A DNA stretch of 30,753 bases from an uncultured Bacilli bacterium (GCA_934148535.1 CAKPDF010000017.1:1-30753); one strand, 5' to 3'; positions 13,938 through 21,484 are shown, numbered from the stretch's first letter. Made by a program: numbers and translations. The notes: generated by a model not told the origin, from the letters alone.

Positions 13938-14543
13938 ATGAAAGAAAAAATAATTGGTAATGAAAAAAATATTTTATTTTATAATGATGAAGAAGGTAAT
14001 ACTAAAATAGAAGTATTACTTGAAAATGAGGATGTTTGGTTAAATACTGAAGCTTTAGCAGTACTTTTTAATGTTGATAGAAGTGGTATTGTTAGACATA
14101 TTAATAATATTTATAAAGATGATGAATTAAAGGAAAATGCAACTTGTGCAAAAATTGCACAAGTTCAAATAGAAGGAACTCGTAAAGTTAAAAGAATTTA
14201 TTCTTATTACAATTTAGATATGATTATTTCTATAGGTTTTAGGGTTAATTCAAAAAAAGCAATTAAGTTTAGAACTTGGGTGAATAAAGTAATTAAAGAT
14301 TATATGGTTCAAGGTTTTGCTTTAAATGATGATAGATTTATGAAAGCAAGGAAATCTGATCATGAATATTTTAAAAGATTGCTTGAAAGAATTAAATTAA
14401 TTCGTACAAGTGAAAGAATGTTTTATCAAAAAATAACTGATATTTTTGCAGAATGCTCGATTGATTATGATAAAAATAGTGATATTGCTGTTATGTTTTA
14501 TAAAACTATTCAAAATAAATTCCATTATGTAATTTGTTTCTAG
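13938..14543 (+). pseudogene. RhuM-family (Bro-N-like) protein, C-terminally truncated
   Basis: The 201-aa product matches the N-terminal two thirds of RhuM-family proteins (usually about 330 aa). It has an antirepressor-like DNA-binding region (VWLNTEALAVLFNVDRSGIVRH), the conserved YYNLDMIISIGFRVNS, FRTWVNKVIKDYMVQGFALN, and the start of the C-terminal domain (MFYQKITDIFAECSIDYDKN). It stops abruptly at KTIQNKFHYVICF, where full-length members continue for over 100 residues. The ATG has an excellent AAGGGAGG Shine-Dalgarno. An internal perfect palindrome lies at 14141-14165, centred on Lys72. A terminator-like hairpin follows at 14558. The family is named from a Salmonella pathogenicity-island gene, but the biochemical role is unsettled. 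It may be non-functional or retain DNA binding. Confidence 0.85.
14141..14165 (+). repeat. Intragenic palindrome in the truncated RhuM gene
   Basis: AACTTGTGCAA (14141-14151) is the exact reverse complement of TTGCACAAGTT (14155-14165), separated by AAA. The centre (14153) is the third base of the Lys72 codon in CAKIAQ. The homologous lysine codon in the RhuM-Doc gene is also the centre of a palindrome, of different sequence (29886-29916). Confidence 0.95.
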
Positions 14544-14557
14544 GCTAAGTTAAAAAT

Positions 14558-14590
14558 AAAAAGCCCGTTAAATAAGGCTTTTAACATTTT
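14558..14590 (+). terminator. Intrinsic terminator after the truncated RhuM gene
   Basis: AAAAGCC (14559-14565 area) pairs with GGCTTTT (14576-14582) around a ten-base loop, with an A-run before and a partly interrupted T-run after. It lies just after the RhuM stop codon. Confidence 0.65.
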
Positions 14591-14718
14591 TACAATAAGA
14601 AAAAAATGTGTTTAGATACTAATTATATACTAAAAATTATTAAATGAAATTGATTTTTAATATATATTTGATTTTTCTTGTAGTATTTAAAATATAAAAT
14701 AGAAAGGAAGGATAATAT

Positions 14719-15573
14719 ATGAATAATAAAATTACAACAAAAATGAATGTAAAAGATAATTTGATAAACGTAATGAGAATTGATAATATAGATTATATAT
14801 CTTTAACAGATTTGGCAAGATACAAAAATCCTGATAATCCTGGTGATGTTGTTATTAAGTGGATGAGCAATAAAAGTTCTTTTGATTTTTATTCACTTTG
14901 GGAAGAACTGTTTAATGAAAATTTTAAACTAGCGGAATCTCGCGAGTTTAAAAATGACTCTGCAAATAATTCTTTTACAATGAGTCCTTCTAGATGGATA
15001 AGTATTACAAATGCTAAAGGTTTTGTAAGTAAAAGAGGAAAATATGATGGTGGCACATTTGCACATCCAGATATTGCCTTAGAATTTGCGTCTTGGATAG
15101 ATCCAGCATTTAAATTATATTTGATTCAAGAATTTAAAAGATTAAAATATAATGAAACATATCAAGAAAAAATAGAATGGTCTGTTAGAAGAAGCTTATC
15201 AAAAACAAATTATAGAATACATACTGATAGTATTAAAGAAAATTTAGTTCCTACTTTAACAGATAAACAAAAAGTTTTTGTTTATGCTAACGAAGCAGAT
15301 GTAATAAATGTAGCATTGTTTGGAATGACTGCAAAAGAGTGGAGAGAAAATAATCCAAAATTGGAGGGTAATATAAGAGATTATACAGATATTTTACATT
15401 TAGTTGTCTTATCTAATTTAGAGGTATTAAATGCCAGTATGATAGAAAATAATATTGGTCAAAAAGATAGATTAGAAAAATTAAATGAAACTGCTAAAAG
15501 ACAAATAACTATTTTAGCAAGCGATAATAATATAATAGGTATAACAAAATTAGATGATCAAAAATTAATTTGA
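14719..15573 (+). CDS. KilA-N domain DNA-binding protein
   Basis: The 284-aa protein carries a phage-type KilA-N domain: ISLTDLARYKNPDNPGDVVI, WMSNKSSFDFYSLWEELFN, then the conserved SPSRWISITNAKGFVSKRGK and YDGGTFAHPDIALEFASWID with an ending typical of KilA-N (FKLYLIQEFKRLK). The C-terminal part (NYRIHTDSIKENLVP, ADVINVALFGMTAKEW) is the family's usual extension and is repeated as a fragment at 16531-16851. KilA-N domains bind DNA in phages and viruses and often appear in chromosomal accessory islands. AAAGGAAGG gives a good start. The last ~15 residues (DNNIIGITKLDDQKLI) look atypical and run directly into a GNAT fragment in another frame, suggesting a recombination joint. Function in this host is unknown. 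Confidence 0.85.
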   Translation: MNNKITTKMNVKDNLINVMRIDNIDYISLTDLARYKNPDNPGDVVIKWMSNKSSFDFYSLWEELFNENFKLAESREFKNDSANNSFTMSPSRWISITNAKGFVSKRGKYDGGTFAHPDIALEFASWIDPAFKLYLIQEFKRLKYNETYQEKIEWSVRRSLSKTNYRIHTDSIKENLVPTLTDKQKVFVYANEADVINVALFGMTAKEWRENNPKLEGNIRDYTDILHLVVLSNLEVLNASMIENNIGQKDRLEKLNETAKRQITILASDNNIIGITKLDDQKLI

Positions 15574-15775
15574 TGTTGATCAATTAGTAATTGATGAAAA
15601 ATATAGAAATCATGGTTTAGGGAAAAAATTAATTGGAGAAGTTAAAAAGATTGCACTAGATAATAATTGTGATAGAATAGAATTAAATTGTTGGATGTTT
15701 AATGCGAATGCATTAGGAATGTATGAACATATTGGCTTTAAAAAGCAAAGAATAATTTATGAGATGTCATTGTAA
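15569..15775 (+). pseudogene. GNAT acetyltransferase, 3' fragment
   Basis: The frame reads DVDQLVIDEKYRNHGLGKKL and continues to MYEHIGFKKQRIIYEMSL before TAA at 15773-15775. The acetyl-CoA-binding motif A (RNHGLGKKL) and the C-terminal GMYEHIGF motif of GCN5-type N-acetyltransferases are clear. No start codon or N-terminal half exists: the frame is closed by a stop at 15566-15568, and the KilA-N gene ends within the first codons. This is a 68-codon remnant, not an active enzyme. Confidence 0.85.
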
Positions 15776-15818
15776 TAAGAGTTATAGTACGCTAAAATAT
15801 ATTTTAAGGAGTGATAGT

Positions 15819-16394
15819 ATGATTAATTATTATATTCATCAGATAGGTAGTATTGATAATGAAAAGACTTATGAAAGATTAGTTAATATTTTAAAAAGTA
15901 AAATGATTTGCTCTCGTTGTTTACTTGAAAAGCTAGGTATTAAATTAGATTGTGATAATGTATCTTTTAAACTTGATGTTCCAGAGGATAGAAAATGGAT
16001 GTATTATGAAGATGATATTCACAAAGATAGAGTATCATTATCAGATCCAGAAAATCAAATTATTAAAAAGTGCATTGAAAAGAAATTTGTAGGAGGAATT
16101 ACTTGTTTTAATTATAATTATATAGGGTTTGCTATATCAAGGGAAATTCCAATTGTTCTTAAAGAACAAACTATGGGTTTAGCAATGGGAGAGGTTCAAG
16201 TATTTGATAAAATTGATTCTGAATATATAGTTGGATTGATACTTCCAATTTCACTGGAACAATTACAAGATGAATTTAATAAATTAATTGTTGATAAAAT
16301 ATTTGAAATGTGTGAAGAAAATGAATTTCCTTTAAACATTTATAATTATGAAGGTGAATTGTTGAAGTCTAAAGAAAAAAACAAAAATAAGTGA
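15819..16394 (+). CDS. Unknown 191-aa accessory protein
   Basis: The protein begins MINYYIHQIGSIDN with an AAGGAG Shine-Dalgarno before the ATG; an earlier in-frame ATG at 15759 lies inside the GNAT remnant and is rejected. No family is confidently recognised. Visible features are an N-terminal tyrosine/histidine-rich strand, LVNILKSKMICSRCLLEKLG with two nearby cysteines, RVSLSDPENQII, GFAISREIPIV and a lysine/asparagine-rich tail. The opening (YxH, then LxxILKSKxIxS, then a 'SLS' strand) vaguely recalls ADP-ribosyltransferase-like toxin or abortive-infection proteins. This is only a pattern impression and no catalytic triad is assigned. It sits amid broken phage-type genes, suggesting accessory or defence-related origin. 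Confidence 0.6.
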   Translation: MINYYIHQIGSIDNEKTYERLVNILKSKMICSRCLLEKLGIKLDCDNVSFKLDVPEDRKWMYYEDDIHKDRVSLSDPENQIIKKCIEKKFVGGITCFNYNYIGFAISREIPIVLKEQTMGLAMGEVQVFDKIDSEYIVGLILPISLEQLQDEFNKLIVDKIFEMCEENEFPLNIYNYEGELLKSKEKNKNK

Positions 16395-16460
16395 AAGTTA
16401 AATTTTTATGATATTTTATTGATTTATAGAAATTTATTTTATTATGATTGGGGTAAAGGT

Positions 16461-16541
16461 ATGAGAATTATTTTAGGTTCTAAAAATGTTTCAAAACAGG
16501 GAATAATATTTATTGCAATGGATGAATTAGGAAAAGATTAG
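16461..16541 (+). pseudogene. 26-codon N-terminal remnant, possibly of a DUF84-type phosphatase
   Basis: The frame MRIILGSKNVSKQGIIFIAM followed by DELGKD and TAG resembles the first residues of YjjX/DUF84 inosine/xanthosine triphosphatase-like proteins, which open with a (V/I)xxGSxNxxK pattern. It breaks off exactly where KilA-N-like sequence begins, so it appears to be a deletion junction between two genes. The family suggestion is weak. Confidence 0.35.
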
Positions 16542-16851
16542 TTACAGAATACATACTGATGCAATAAAACAAAATTTAATACCTAATGAGTTAACAAAAG
16601 AACAAATTAATTATGTATATGCTGAAGAAGCTGATGTTTTAAATATGGCTCTATTTGGTATGACTGCTAAAGAATGGAAAAATAAAAATAAGAATCTAGA
16701 TGGTAACATTAGAGATCATGCAACTATAAATGAATTAATATGTTTAGTAAATTTGGAAAATCTTAATTCGGTATTTATAAATGATGGATTAAATCAATCT
16801 GAAAGACTTGTTAGACTTAATAAAATAGCAATATCTCAAATGATAATTTAG
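16531..16851 (+). pseudogene. KilA-N family protein, C-terminal fragment
   Basis: The open frame starts after a stop at 16528-16530 and reads SYRIHTDAIKQNLIP, then ADVLNMALFGMTAKEW and NIRDHATINELICLVNLENL, to TAG at 16849-16851. It is homologous throughout to the C-terminal ~105 residues of the KilA-N gene at 14719-15573, but divergent, so it represents a second family member rather than a recent copy. The DNA-binding KilA-N domain and start region are gone. An internal ATG (16645) could start a 68-aa product but has no convincing Shine-Dalgarno. Confidence 0.8.
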
Positions 16852-17061
16852 ATTCTCTTGGATTGGATAGGAGAAGTATTAGTCAAGAGACTAATTTTGA
16901 GAAGAAAGAACTTATTCCTTTATTAGCAATAGAATAGGCATTAAGATGTCTTGATTATTTTTATATGGAAATTAAGGTAATTAATATTGTGATTGGTAAG
17001 GTTATAATTTTAGATGAGGAAGAAATTAATGTTAACATTTTTTGTTAGCATTTTTTTATGA

Positions 17062-17090
17062 TTGACAAATATTTAAATATGGTCTATAAT
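17062..17090 (+). promoter_or_regulatory. Perfect-consensus sigma-A promoter of the GntR/ABC operon
   Basis: TTGACA (17062-17067) and TATAAT (17085-17090) match consensus at all 12 positions with a 17-bp spacer. Such a strong promoter is usually held in check by a repressor, consistent with the palindrome at the expected start site and the GntR gene it drives. Confidence 0.93.
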
Positions 17091-17094
17091 ATCG

Positions 17095-17116
17095 TTGTAT
17101 TAGTTAAATAACACAA
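17095..17116 (+). promoter_or_regulatory. Palindromic operator candidate for the GntR regulator
   Basis: The 22-bp imperfect palindrome begins TTGTATTAG and ends AATAACACAA; 18 of 22 positions agree with its own reverse complement. It overlaps the expected transcription start, 5-10 bp after the -10, and precedes the GAGGTGAG Shine-Dalgarno. GntR/YtrA-type repressors bind such dyads in their own promoters, so autoregulation is likely. Confidence 0.65.
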
Positions 17117-17128
17117 TGAGGTGAGATA

Positions 17129-17488
17129 ATGAATATAGTATTTGATAATAATATTCCAATATATATTCAAGTTTTAGAATATATTAAGATTTATATAATT
17201 TCTGGGGTTTTTAAATGTGGTGAAAAACTTCCTTCTGTTAGAGAGTTTGCAACTACATTTAAGGTAAATCCTAATACTATGCAAAAGGCTTTGACAGAGT
17301 TAGAAAATATGAAACTTATATATACTGAGAGAACTAATGGTAAATATGTTACAAATGATTCTAAGGTTATTGAAAAGTTAAAAGATGAATATGCTCTTAC
17401 TTTAGCAAAGAGTTATTTTGAAGGTATGAAAAGAATAGGATTAAGTAAGGCTGATTCAATTATATATTTGGAAAAGTTAGGAGAATAG
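17129..17488 (+). CDS. GntR-family transcriptional regulator, YtrA subfamily
   Basis: The 119-aa protein has the GntR winged helix (IPIYIQVLEYIKIYIISGVF, KLPSVREFATTFKVNPNTMQ, then KALTELENMKLIYTERTNGK) and only a short helical tail (about 80-119). That size defines the YtrA subfamily, which lacks a large effector domain and typically represses an adjacent ABC transporter operon. The ABC ATPase starts 2 nt after its stop, so the genes are clearly one operon. A perfect sigma-A promoter and overlapping palindrome upstream suggest negative autoregulation. In Bacillota, homologous systems respond to cell-wall antibiotics or membrane stress; the inducer here is unknown. Confidence 0.93.
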   Translation: MNIVFDNNIPIYIQVLEYIKIYIISGVFKCGEKLPSVREFATTFKVNPNTMQKALTELENMKLIYTERTNGKYVTNDSKVIEKLKDEYALTLAKSYFEGMKRIGLSKADSIIYLEKLGE

Positions 17489-17490
17489 AT

Positions 17491-18186
17491 ATGGAATTAT
17501 TAGAAATTAAAAATTTAAATAAATCATATGATAATAAGGAAGTTCTTAAAAATATTAATTTAAATATTTCAAGCGGAAAGATAGTTGGGCTATTAGGAAA
17601 GAATGGTGCTGGTAAGACGACTTTGATTAAACTTATAAATGATTTATTAGTGCCTACTAGTGGTGAGATATTGGTTAATGGTAATAGGGTAGGAGTTGAT
17701 TCTAAGAAAGTAATATCTTATTTACCTGAGAAAACATATTTAAATAAACAGATGAAAGTATCTGAAGTGATTGATTATTTTAAGGATTTTTATGATGATT
17801 TTGATGAGATTAAGGCTAAAAAATTATTAAAAGATTTAGACTTAAATATAGATTTTAAGCTTTCAAAGATGAGTAAGGGGATGCAAGAAAAAGTTCAACT
17901 GGTTTTGGTTATGTCTAGAAATGCTGATTTATATATTTTAGATGAACCTTTGGGAGGGGTGGATCCTGCTACTAGGGATTATATTTTAGATACAATTTTA
18001 AGTAATTTTAATGAAAATGCTAGTATTATTATTTCTACACATTTGATATCTGATATAGAGAGAATTTTAGATGAGGTTATATTTATTGATAAGGGAAAGA
18101 TAATTTTACAAAGTGATGCTGATAAACTTAGAAATAAAGAGGGATATTCAATAGATGAAATATTTAGGAGGATGTTTAAATGTTAG
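17491..18186 (+). CDS. ABC transporter ATP-binding protein
   Basis: The 231-aa nucleotide-binding protein has Walker A GLLGKNGAGKTT (about 33-44), Walker B YILDEP (about 148-153) and the H-loop STH (182-184). The signature motif reads MSKGMQEKVQL, a degenerate form of LSGGQ that is usual for YtrB-type exporters. It should power the membrane protein encoded by the next gene, whose start overlaps it by 7 nt. The transported compound is unknown; neighbours of this type commonly contribute to resistance to, or sensing of, envelope-active compounds. Confidence 0.95.
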   Translation: MELLEIKNLNKSYDNKEVLKNINLNISSGKIVGLLGKNGAGKTTLIKLINDLLVPTSGEILVNGNRVGVDSKKVISYLPEKTYLNKQMKVSEVIDYFKDFYDDFDEIKAKKLLKDLDLNIDFKLSKMSKGMQEKVQLVLVMSRNADLYILDEPLGGVDPATRDYILDTILSNFNENASIIISTHLISDIERILDEVIFIDKGKIILQSDADKLRNKEGYSIDEIFRRMFKC

Positions 18187-18971
18187 AAAAATTATTAAAA
18201 TATGATTTGAAATATATGATAAAGAATATGGGGGTATTTTATATATTAGCAATAGTTTTTTCATTACTAACAAGAATATTTTTTGCTATGAAGCAAACTG
18301 TTATTGTTGGTATAATAGGTCAAATTTGTGTTGGATTTATGTTTGCTATGATTTTTAGTACTATTATTAATACGGTTATTAGGAGTTGGGTTAGATTTAG
18401 GGATTCATTATATAAAGATGAGGCATATTTAACTCATACACTTCCTGTAACAAAAAACCAGATTTATGAATCAAGATTTATTCAAACTTTAATATTTACT
18501 ATAGTTGGTTTTGGAATTGTTGTTATTAGTCTTTTTATAGCGTATTATACAGAAGATAGATGGATTATGCTTAGGAATACAATTAATGGTTTGTCTTCTT
18601 CTCTAAATCTTGAGACAGTTCCATTTATTATTTCTATATTTGTTATAGTATTTTTAGAGATATTTAATGGTATTCAGTCTGGATTTTTAGGAATTATAGT
18701 TGGATATAGAAGAGATGATAATAAATTATCATTTTCAGTAGTATTTGGATTTATTATTTATATTATTTCTCAGGGATTAGTTATTTTATTTGTGTTTATT
18801 GTGGGATTATTTAATAGAAATATTATGGATTTATTTAGAAATACTATGGTATTAGATAATAGTTCTATAAGATTATTAATTATTATGGCAATATTAATAT
18901 ATAGTATTATTATAGGTGTTATGAATATGTTATGTTGTATTGAGTTAAAAAAGGGTGTTAATATAGAATAA
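18180..18971 (+). CDS. ABC transporter membrane protein
   Basis: The 263-aa protein has about six hydrophobic segments: 18-36, 43-65, 105-125, 148-168, 185-215 and 235-255. Between them are charged loops such as YKDEAYLTHTLPVTKNQIYE, a motif region common to YtrC/D-like ABC-2 permeases. It overlaps the ATPase gene by 7 nt with a GGAGG Shine-Dalgarno inside the ATPase 3' end, indicating coupled translation. It presumably forms the membrane channel of the exporter, probably as a homodimer since only one permease gene is present. A terminator follows at 18989. Confidence 0.88.
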   Translation: MLEKLLKYDLKYMIKNMGVFYILAIVFSLLTRIFFAMKQTVIVGIIGQICVGFMFAMIFSTIINTVIRSWVRFRDSLYKDEAYLTHTLPVTKNQIYESRFIQTLIFTIVGFGIVVISLFIAYYTEDRWIMLRNTINGLSSSLNLETVPFIISIFVIVFLEIFNGIQSGFLGIIVGYRRDDNKLSFSVVFGFIIYIISQGLVILFVFIVGLFNRNIMDLFRNTMVLDNSSIRLLIIMAILIYSIIIGVMNMLCCIELKKGVNIE

Positions 18972-18988
18972 TTATAAATAGTATTTTA

Positions 18989-19019
18989 AGAGAATATCTT
19001 TTGGTATTTTCTTTTTTTT
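18989..19019 (+). terminator. Intrinsic terminator of the GntR/ABC operon
   Basis: AGAGAATATC (18989-18998) pairs over 10 bp, with two G-U pairs, to GGTATTTTCT (19003-19012) around TTTT, followed by seven T residues. It lies 18 nt after the permease stop. Confidence 0.85.
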
Positions 19020-19055
19020 GTTTACAATACATTTTAGGTAGTTTGTATATTTTAA

Positions 19056-19085
19056 TTGATAAAGAATTTAATAATATGTTATAAT
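19056..19085 (+). promoter_or_regulatory. Predicted sigma-A promoter of the VOC gene
   Basis: TTGATA (19056-19061) and TATAAT (19080-19085) have an 18-bp spacer, and TGT before the -10 gives an extended -10. The predicted start is only about 20 nt before the ATG, so the leader is very short. Confidence 0.75.
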
Positions 19086-19111
19086 TTTTTTAGGAAAGAG
19101 TTGGTAATATA

Positions 19112-19510
19112 ATGAATAATAAGATAAGATATAATAGTTTAATACCAGAATTTAGTGTTAGTAATATTTTAGTTAGTAAGAAATTTTATATTGATTTGGG
19201 ATTTGAGATAGTATATGAGAGGGTAGAGGATAAATTTTGTTTTTTAAGTCTTTATGGTAATCAAATAATGATAGAGGAAGTTAATAATAATTGGAATGTT
19301 GGTGAGTTAGAGTATCCTTTTGGTAGTGGGATTAATATTAGTATGGCGGTTAATGATATAGATAAATTTTATAATAATGTTAAAAATATGGGGATTAAGT
19401 TATATAAAGATATTGCTGTTAGTAAGTATAGGGTTGATGATGGTTATGTATGTGATAAACAATTTTTGATTCAAGATCCGGATGGGTATTTACTTAGGTT
19501 TACTAATTAG
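19112..19510 (+). CDS. VOC-family (glyoxalase/bleomycin-resistance-like) protein
   Basis: The 132-aa protein has the two-module vicinal-oxygen-chelate fold pattern. LIPEFSVSNILVSKKFYIDL with LGFEIVYERVEDKFCFLSLYGNQIMIEE is the first beta-alpha-beta-beta-beta unit, and INISMAVNDIDKFYNNVKNM with FLIQDPDGYLLRFTN is the second. The ending DPDGYLLRF is typical of bleomycin-resistance-type members. Such proteins either bind glycopeptide drugs or use a metal to act on thiol or epoxide substrates. Its position after an ABC export operon fits a drug-tolerance role, but that is inference. It has its own promoter. Confidence 0.9.
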   Translation: MNNKIRYNSLIPEFSVSNILVSKKFYIDLGFEIVYERVEDKFCFLSLYGNQIMIEEVNNNWNVGELEYPFGSGINISMAVNDIDKFYNNVKNMGIKLYKDIAVSKYRVDDGYVCDKQFLIQDPDGYLLRFTN

Positions 19511-19581
19511 TTTATAATTAATTTATATTAAATTTAATTTTTATTTAATAATTATATGTTTAATTTAATGTGGGTGATATT

Positions 19582-20274
19582 ATGCGTATTTTAATAGTAG
19601 AGGATGAGTATAGTTTAGCAGATGTTATTGCTAGTAGGTTAAAGAGTAATAATTATATGGTTGATATATGTGTTGATGGTGAAGAGGGAGAGTATTATGC
19701 CTGTAGTTGTAATTATGATTTAATTATTTTAGATGTTATGCTACCTAAAAAGAACGGTTTTGATATTTTAAAGAGTATTAGAAATAATAATGTTAATAGT
19801 AAGGTTATTATGTTGACTGCTAAATCAATGTTAGAAGATAAGTTGAAGGGATTTGAATATGGAGCTTTAGATTATGTTACTAAGCCTTTTCATATAGAAG
19901 AATTAATAGCAAGAGTTAATGCTAATTTAAGAGTTAATAATGTTAATAGGGATATTATTAAATATGAGGATTTAGAGTTAAATATTAAGAATTATAATTT
20001 ATATTGTAGTAGTACTATGATAAATATAGCACTTGTTTGTAAGGAGTTTTTAATACTTGAATATTTTATGAATAATGCTAATCAATTATTAACTAAGGAA
20101 CAGATATATGATAAAGTTTGGGGAATTGATAATGATAGTATATCTAATAATCTTGAGGTATATATTTCATTTATTAGAAAAAAGTTAAAGGCTATTGGAA
20201 CTAGAGTTAATATTAAATCTTCTAGAAATTTGGGATATAGATTGGAGGTAAGGGATGAAGAGACTTTCTTCTAA
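19582..20274 (+). CDS. OmpR/PhoB-family response regulator
   Basis: The receiver domain has phospho-acceptor D51 in IILDVMLPKKNG, the acidic pocket ED near residues 8-9, T/S in MLTAKS and K100 in YVTKPF. A linker leads to an OmpR-type winged helix (KEFLILEYFMNNANQLLTKE, IYDKVWG, VYISFIRKKLKAIG, SRNLGYRLE). The ATG at 19582 follows GGGTGAT; a GTG at 19570 lies upstream of it and is rejected. It overlaps the sensor kinase gene by 20 nt, forming a coupled pair. A beta-helix surface protein follows, possibly under its control. The signal is unknown. Confidence 0.95.
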   Translation: MRILIVEDEYSLADVIASRLKSNNYMVDICVDGEEGEYYACSCNYDLIILDVMLPKKNGFDILKSIRNNNVNSKVIMLTAKSMLEDKLKGFEYGALDYVTKPFHIEELIARVNANLRVNNVNRDIIKYEDLELNIKNYNLYCSSTMINIALVCKEFLILEYFMNNANQLLTKEQIYDKVWGIDNDSISNNLEVYISFIRKKLKAIGTRVNIKSSRNLGYRLEVRDEETFF

Positions 20275-21484
20275 AATTTTTAGTACTTTATTTTTAATTA
20301 TTAGTATATCTTTATTTAGTTTCTTTTCTATTTTTAATATTCAAAGTTATATAGAAAAAAGAGATAGTGTTATTAATAGTTTGAATAGTATTTCTTTTAG
20401 AGATAAGGATATGAATAGAAATAATATTGATAATATAATGAATAATGATGATATTAAGAGAGATAATATAGATGATATAAAGTATATGGATTCTGTTATG
20501 TATACTATATTAATAGATAATGATAATAATATTAAAGAGGTTATAAATCATTCTAATGGTGATATAAGTGAGAGTGAGATAAGAGATAAGGCAACTTCTA
20601 TATTATCTAATATATCTGATGATAGGTATATTGGTAATTTATATTTTAATAGATATTCTTATTTGTATAGGAGTGGTGATAGTTTAGTAATTATAGATAA
20701 TTATAAGATAAATAATAATTTGAGAAATACTTTATTTATTTCTTTAATTATATTTGGAGTGTTGGAGTTTATTTCTTTTATGATATGTAGAGTTATTACT
20801 AATTGGATAATAAAGCCAGTTAATGATAGTTTTAATAGGCAGAAAGAATTTATTTGTGATGCTTCACATGAACTTAAAACTCCATTATCTGTTATTATTG
20901 CTAGTGGGGAAGCAATGGAAGTTGATAATGATAAAAAGTGGCTTAATAATATTTTGATTGAAGCTAATAAAATGAATAAACTTGTTAGTGATTTATTAAA
21001 ACTTGCATCAACTGAGAGAATAGAAACATTTAATTTTGAAGATGGTAATTTGTCTCAAGTTGTTACAATAGAGGCTTTAACTTTTGAGGGGAGAGCATAT
21101 GAGAGGGGAATATTATTTAATCTTTTAATAGAGGATGATATTTTTATTAGGTTTGATTCTGATAGTATTAGTAGGTTAGTGTCGATATTACTTGATAATG
21201 CTATAGAGCATAGTGATGATAATGAGAGTATAGATATTATTTTAAAGAATAATGGTGATAATGTTAGACTTTTAGTTATAAATAAGGGGGATGTTATAGA
21301 AAAAGGTGAAGAGGATAAGATTTTTGAGAGATTTTATAGATCTGATAAATCAAGAAATAGAAATTCTAATAGGTATGGGTTAGGACTTGCTATTGCTAAG
21401 AATATTGTTATTAATCATAATGGTAGTATTAAAGCATATTCTAAAGATGGTAAAACTTATTTTGAGGTAATGTTTAGAAAATAG
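20255..21484 (+). CDS. Two-component sensor histidine kinase
   Basis: The 409-aa kinase has a first membrane helix at about 9-28, an extracytoplasmic sensor region of about 130 residues rich in Asn/Asp/Ile, and a second helix at about 158-182. HisKA with phosphorylated H205 (ASHELKTPLS) follows, then a HATPase domain with N-box LLDNAIEHS, the FERFYRSDKSR ATP-lid motif and GLGLAIAKN. It lacks a separate classical DxGxG G1 box, having VINKGDVI instead, as is usual in this subfamily. The GGAGGTAAGGG Shine-Dalgarno lies within the regulator gene. It should phosphorylate the OmpR-type regulator just upstream. Confidence 0.95.
   Translation: MKRLSSKIFSTLFLIISISLFSFFSIFNIQSYIEKRDSVINSLNSISFRDKDMNRNNIDNIMNNDDIKRDNIDDIKYMDSVMYTILIDNDNNIKEVINHSNGDISESEIRDKATSILSNISDDRYIGNLYFNRYSYLYRSGDSLVIIDNYKINNNLRNTLFISLIIFGVLEFISFMICRVITNWIIKPVNDSFNRQKEFICDASHELKTPLSVIIASGEAMEVDNDKKWLNNILIEANKMNKLVSDLLKLASTERIETFNFEDGNLSQVVTIEALTFEGRAYERGILFNLLIEDDIFIRFDSDSISRLVSILLDNAIEHSDDNESIDIILKNNGDNVRLLVINKGDVIEKGEEDKIFERFYRSDKSRNRNSNRYGLGLAIAKNIVINHNGSIKAYSKDGKTYFEVMFRK

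Larger units (their letters stand above)
16395..17061. other. Graveyard of gene fragments
   Basis: About 670 nt contain no intact gene. In order there are a 26-codon frame (16461-16541), a KilA-N 3' fragment (16531-16851), a short frame after it (DSLGLDRRSISQETNFEKKE and a few more codons to a stop at about 16935-16937) that may be its frameshifted continuation, and a 27-codon frame at 16965-17048. The last ends in IILDEEEINVNIFC without a good Shine-Dalgarno. A T-rich stretch (17036-17057) precedes the consensus promoter of the next operon. Confidence 0.6.

Noticed and set aside
14931..14950. Short palindrome around CTCGCGAG inside the KilA-N gene
   Set aside because: Only an 8-bp perfect core, with mismatches outside it; much weaker than the RhuM palindromes and without a second copy in this window to compare, so not reported as a finding.
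16645..16851. A stand-alone 68-aa gene starting at the internal ATG of the KilA-N fragment
   Set aside because: Homology extends upstream of that ATG to about 16543, and no clear Shine-Dalgarno precedes it; better explained as a 3' remnant.
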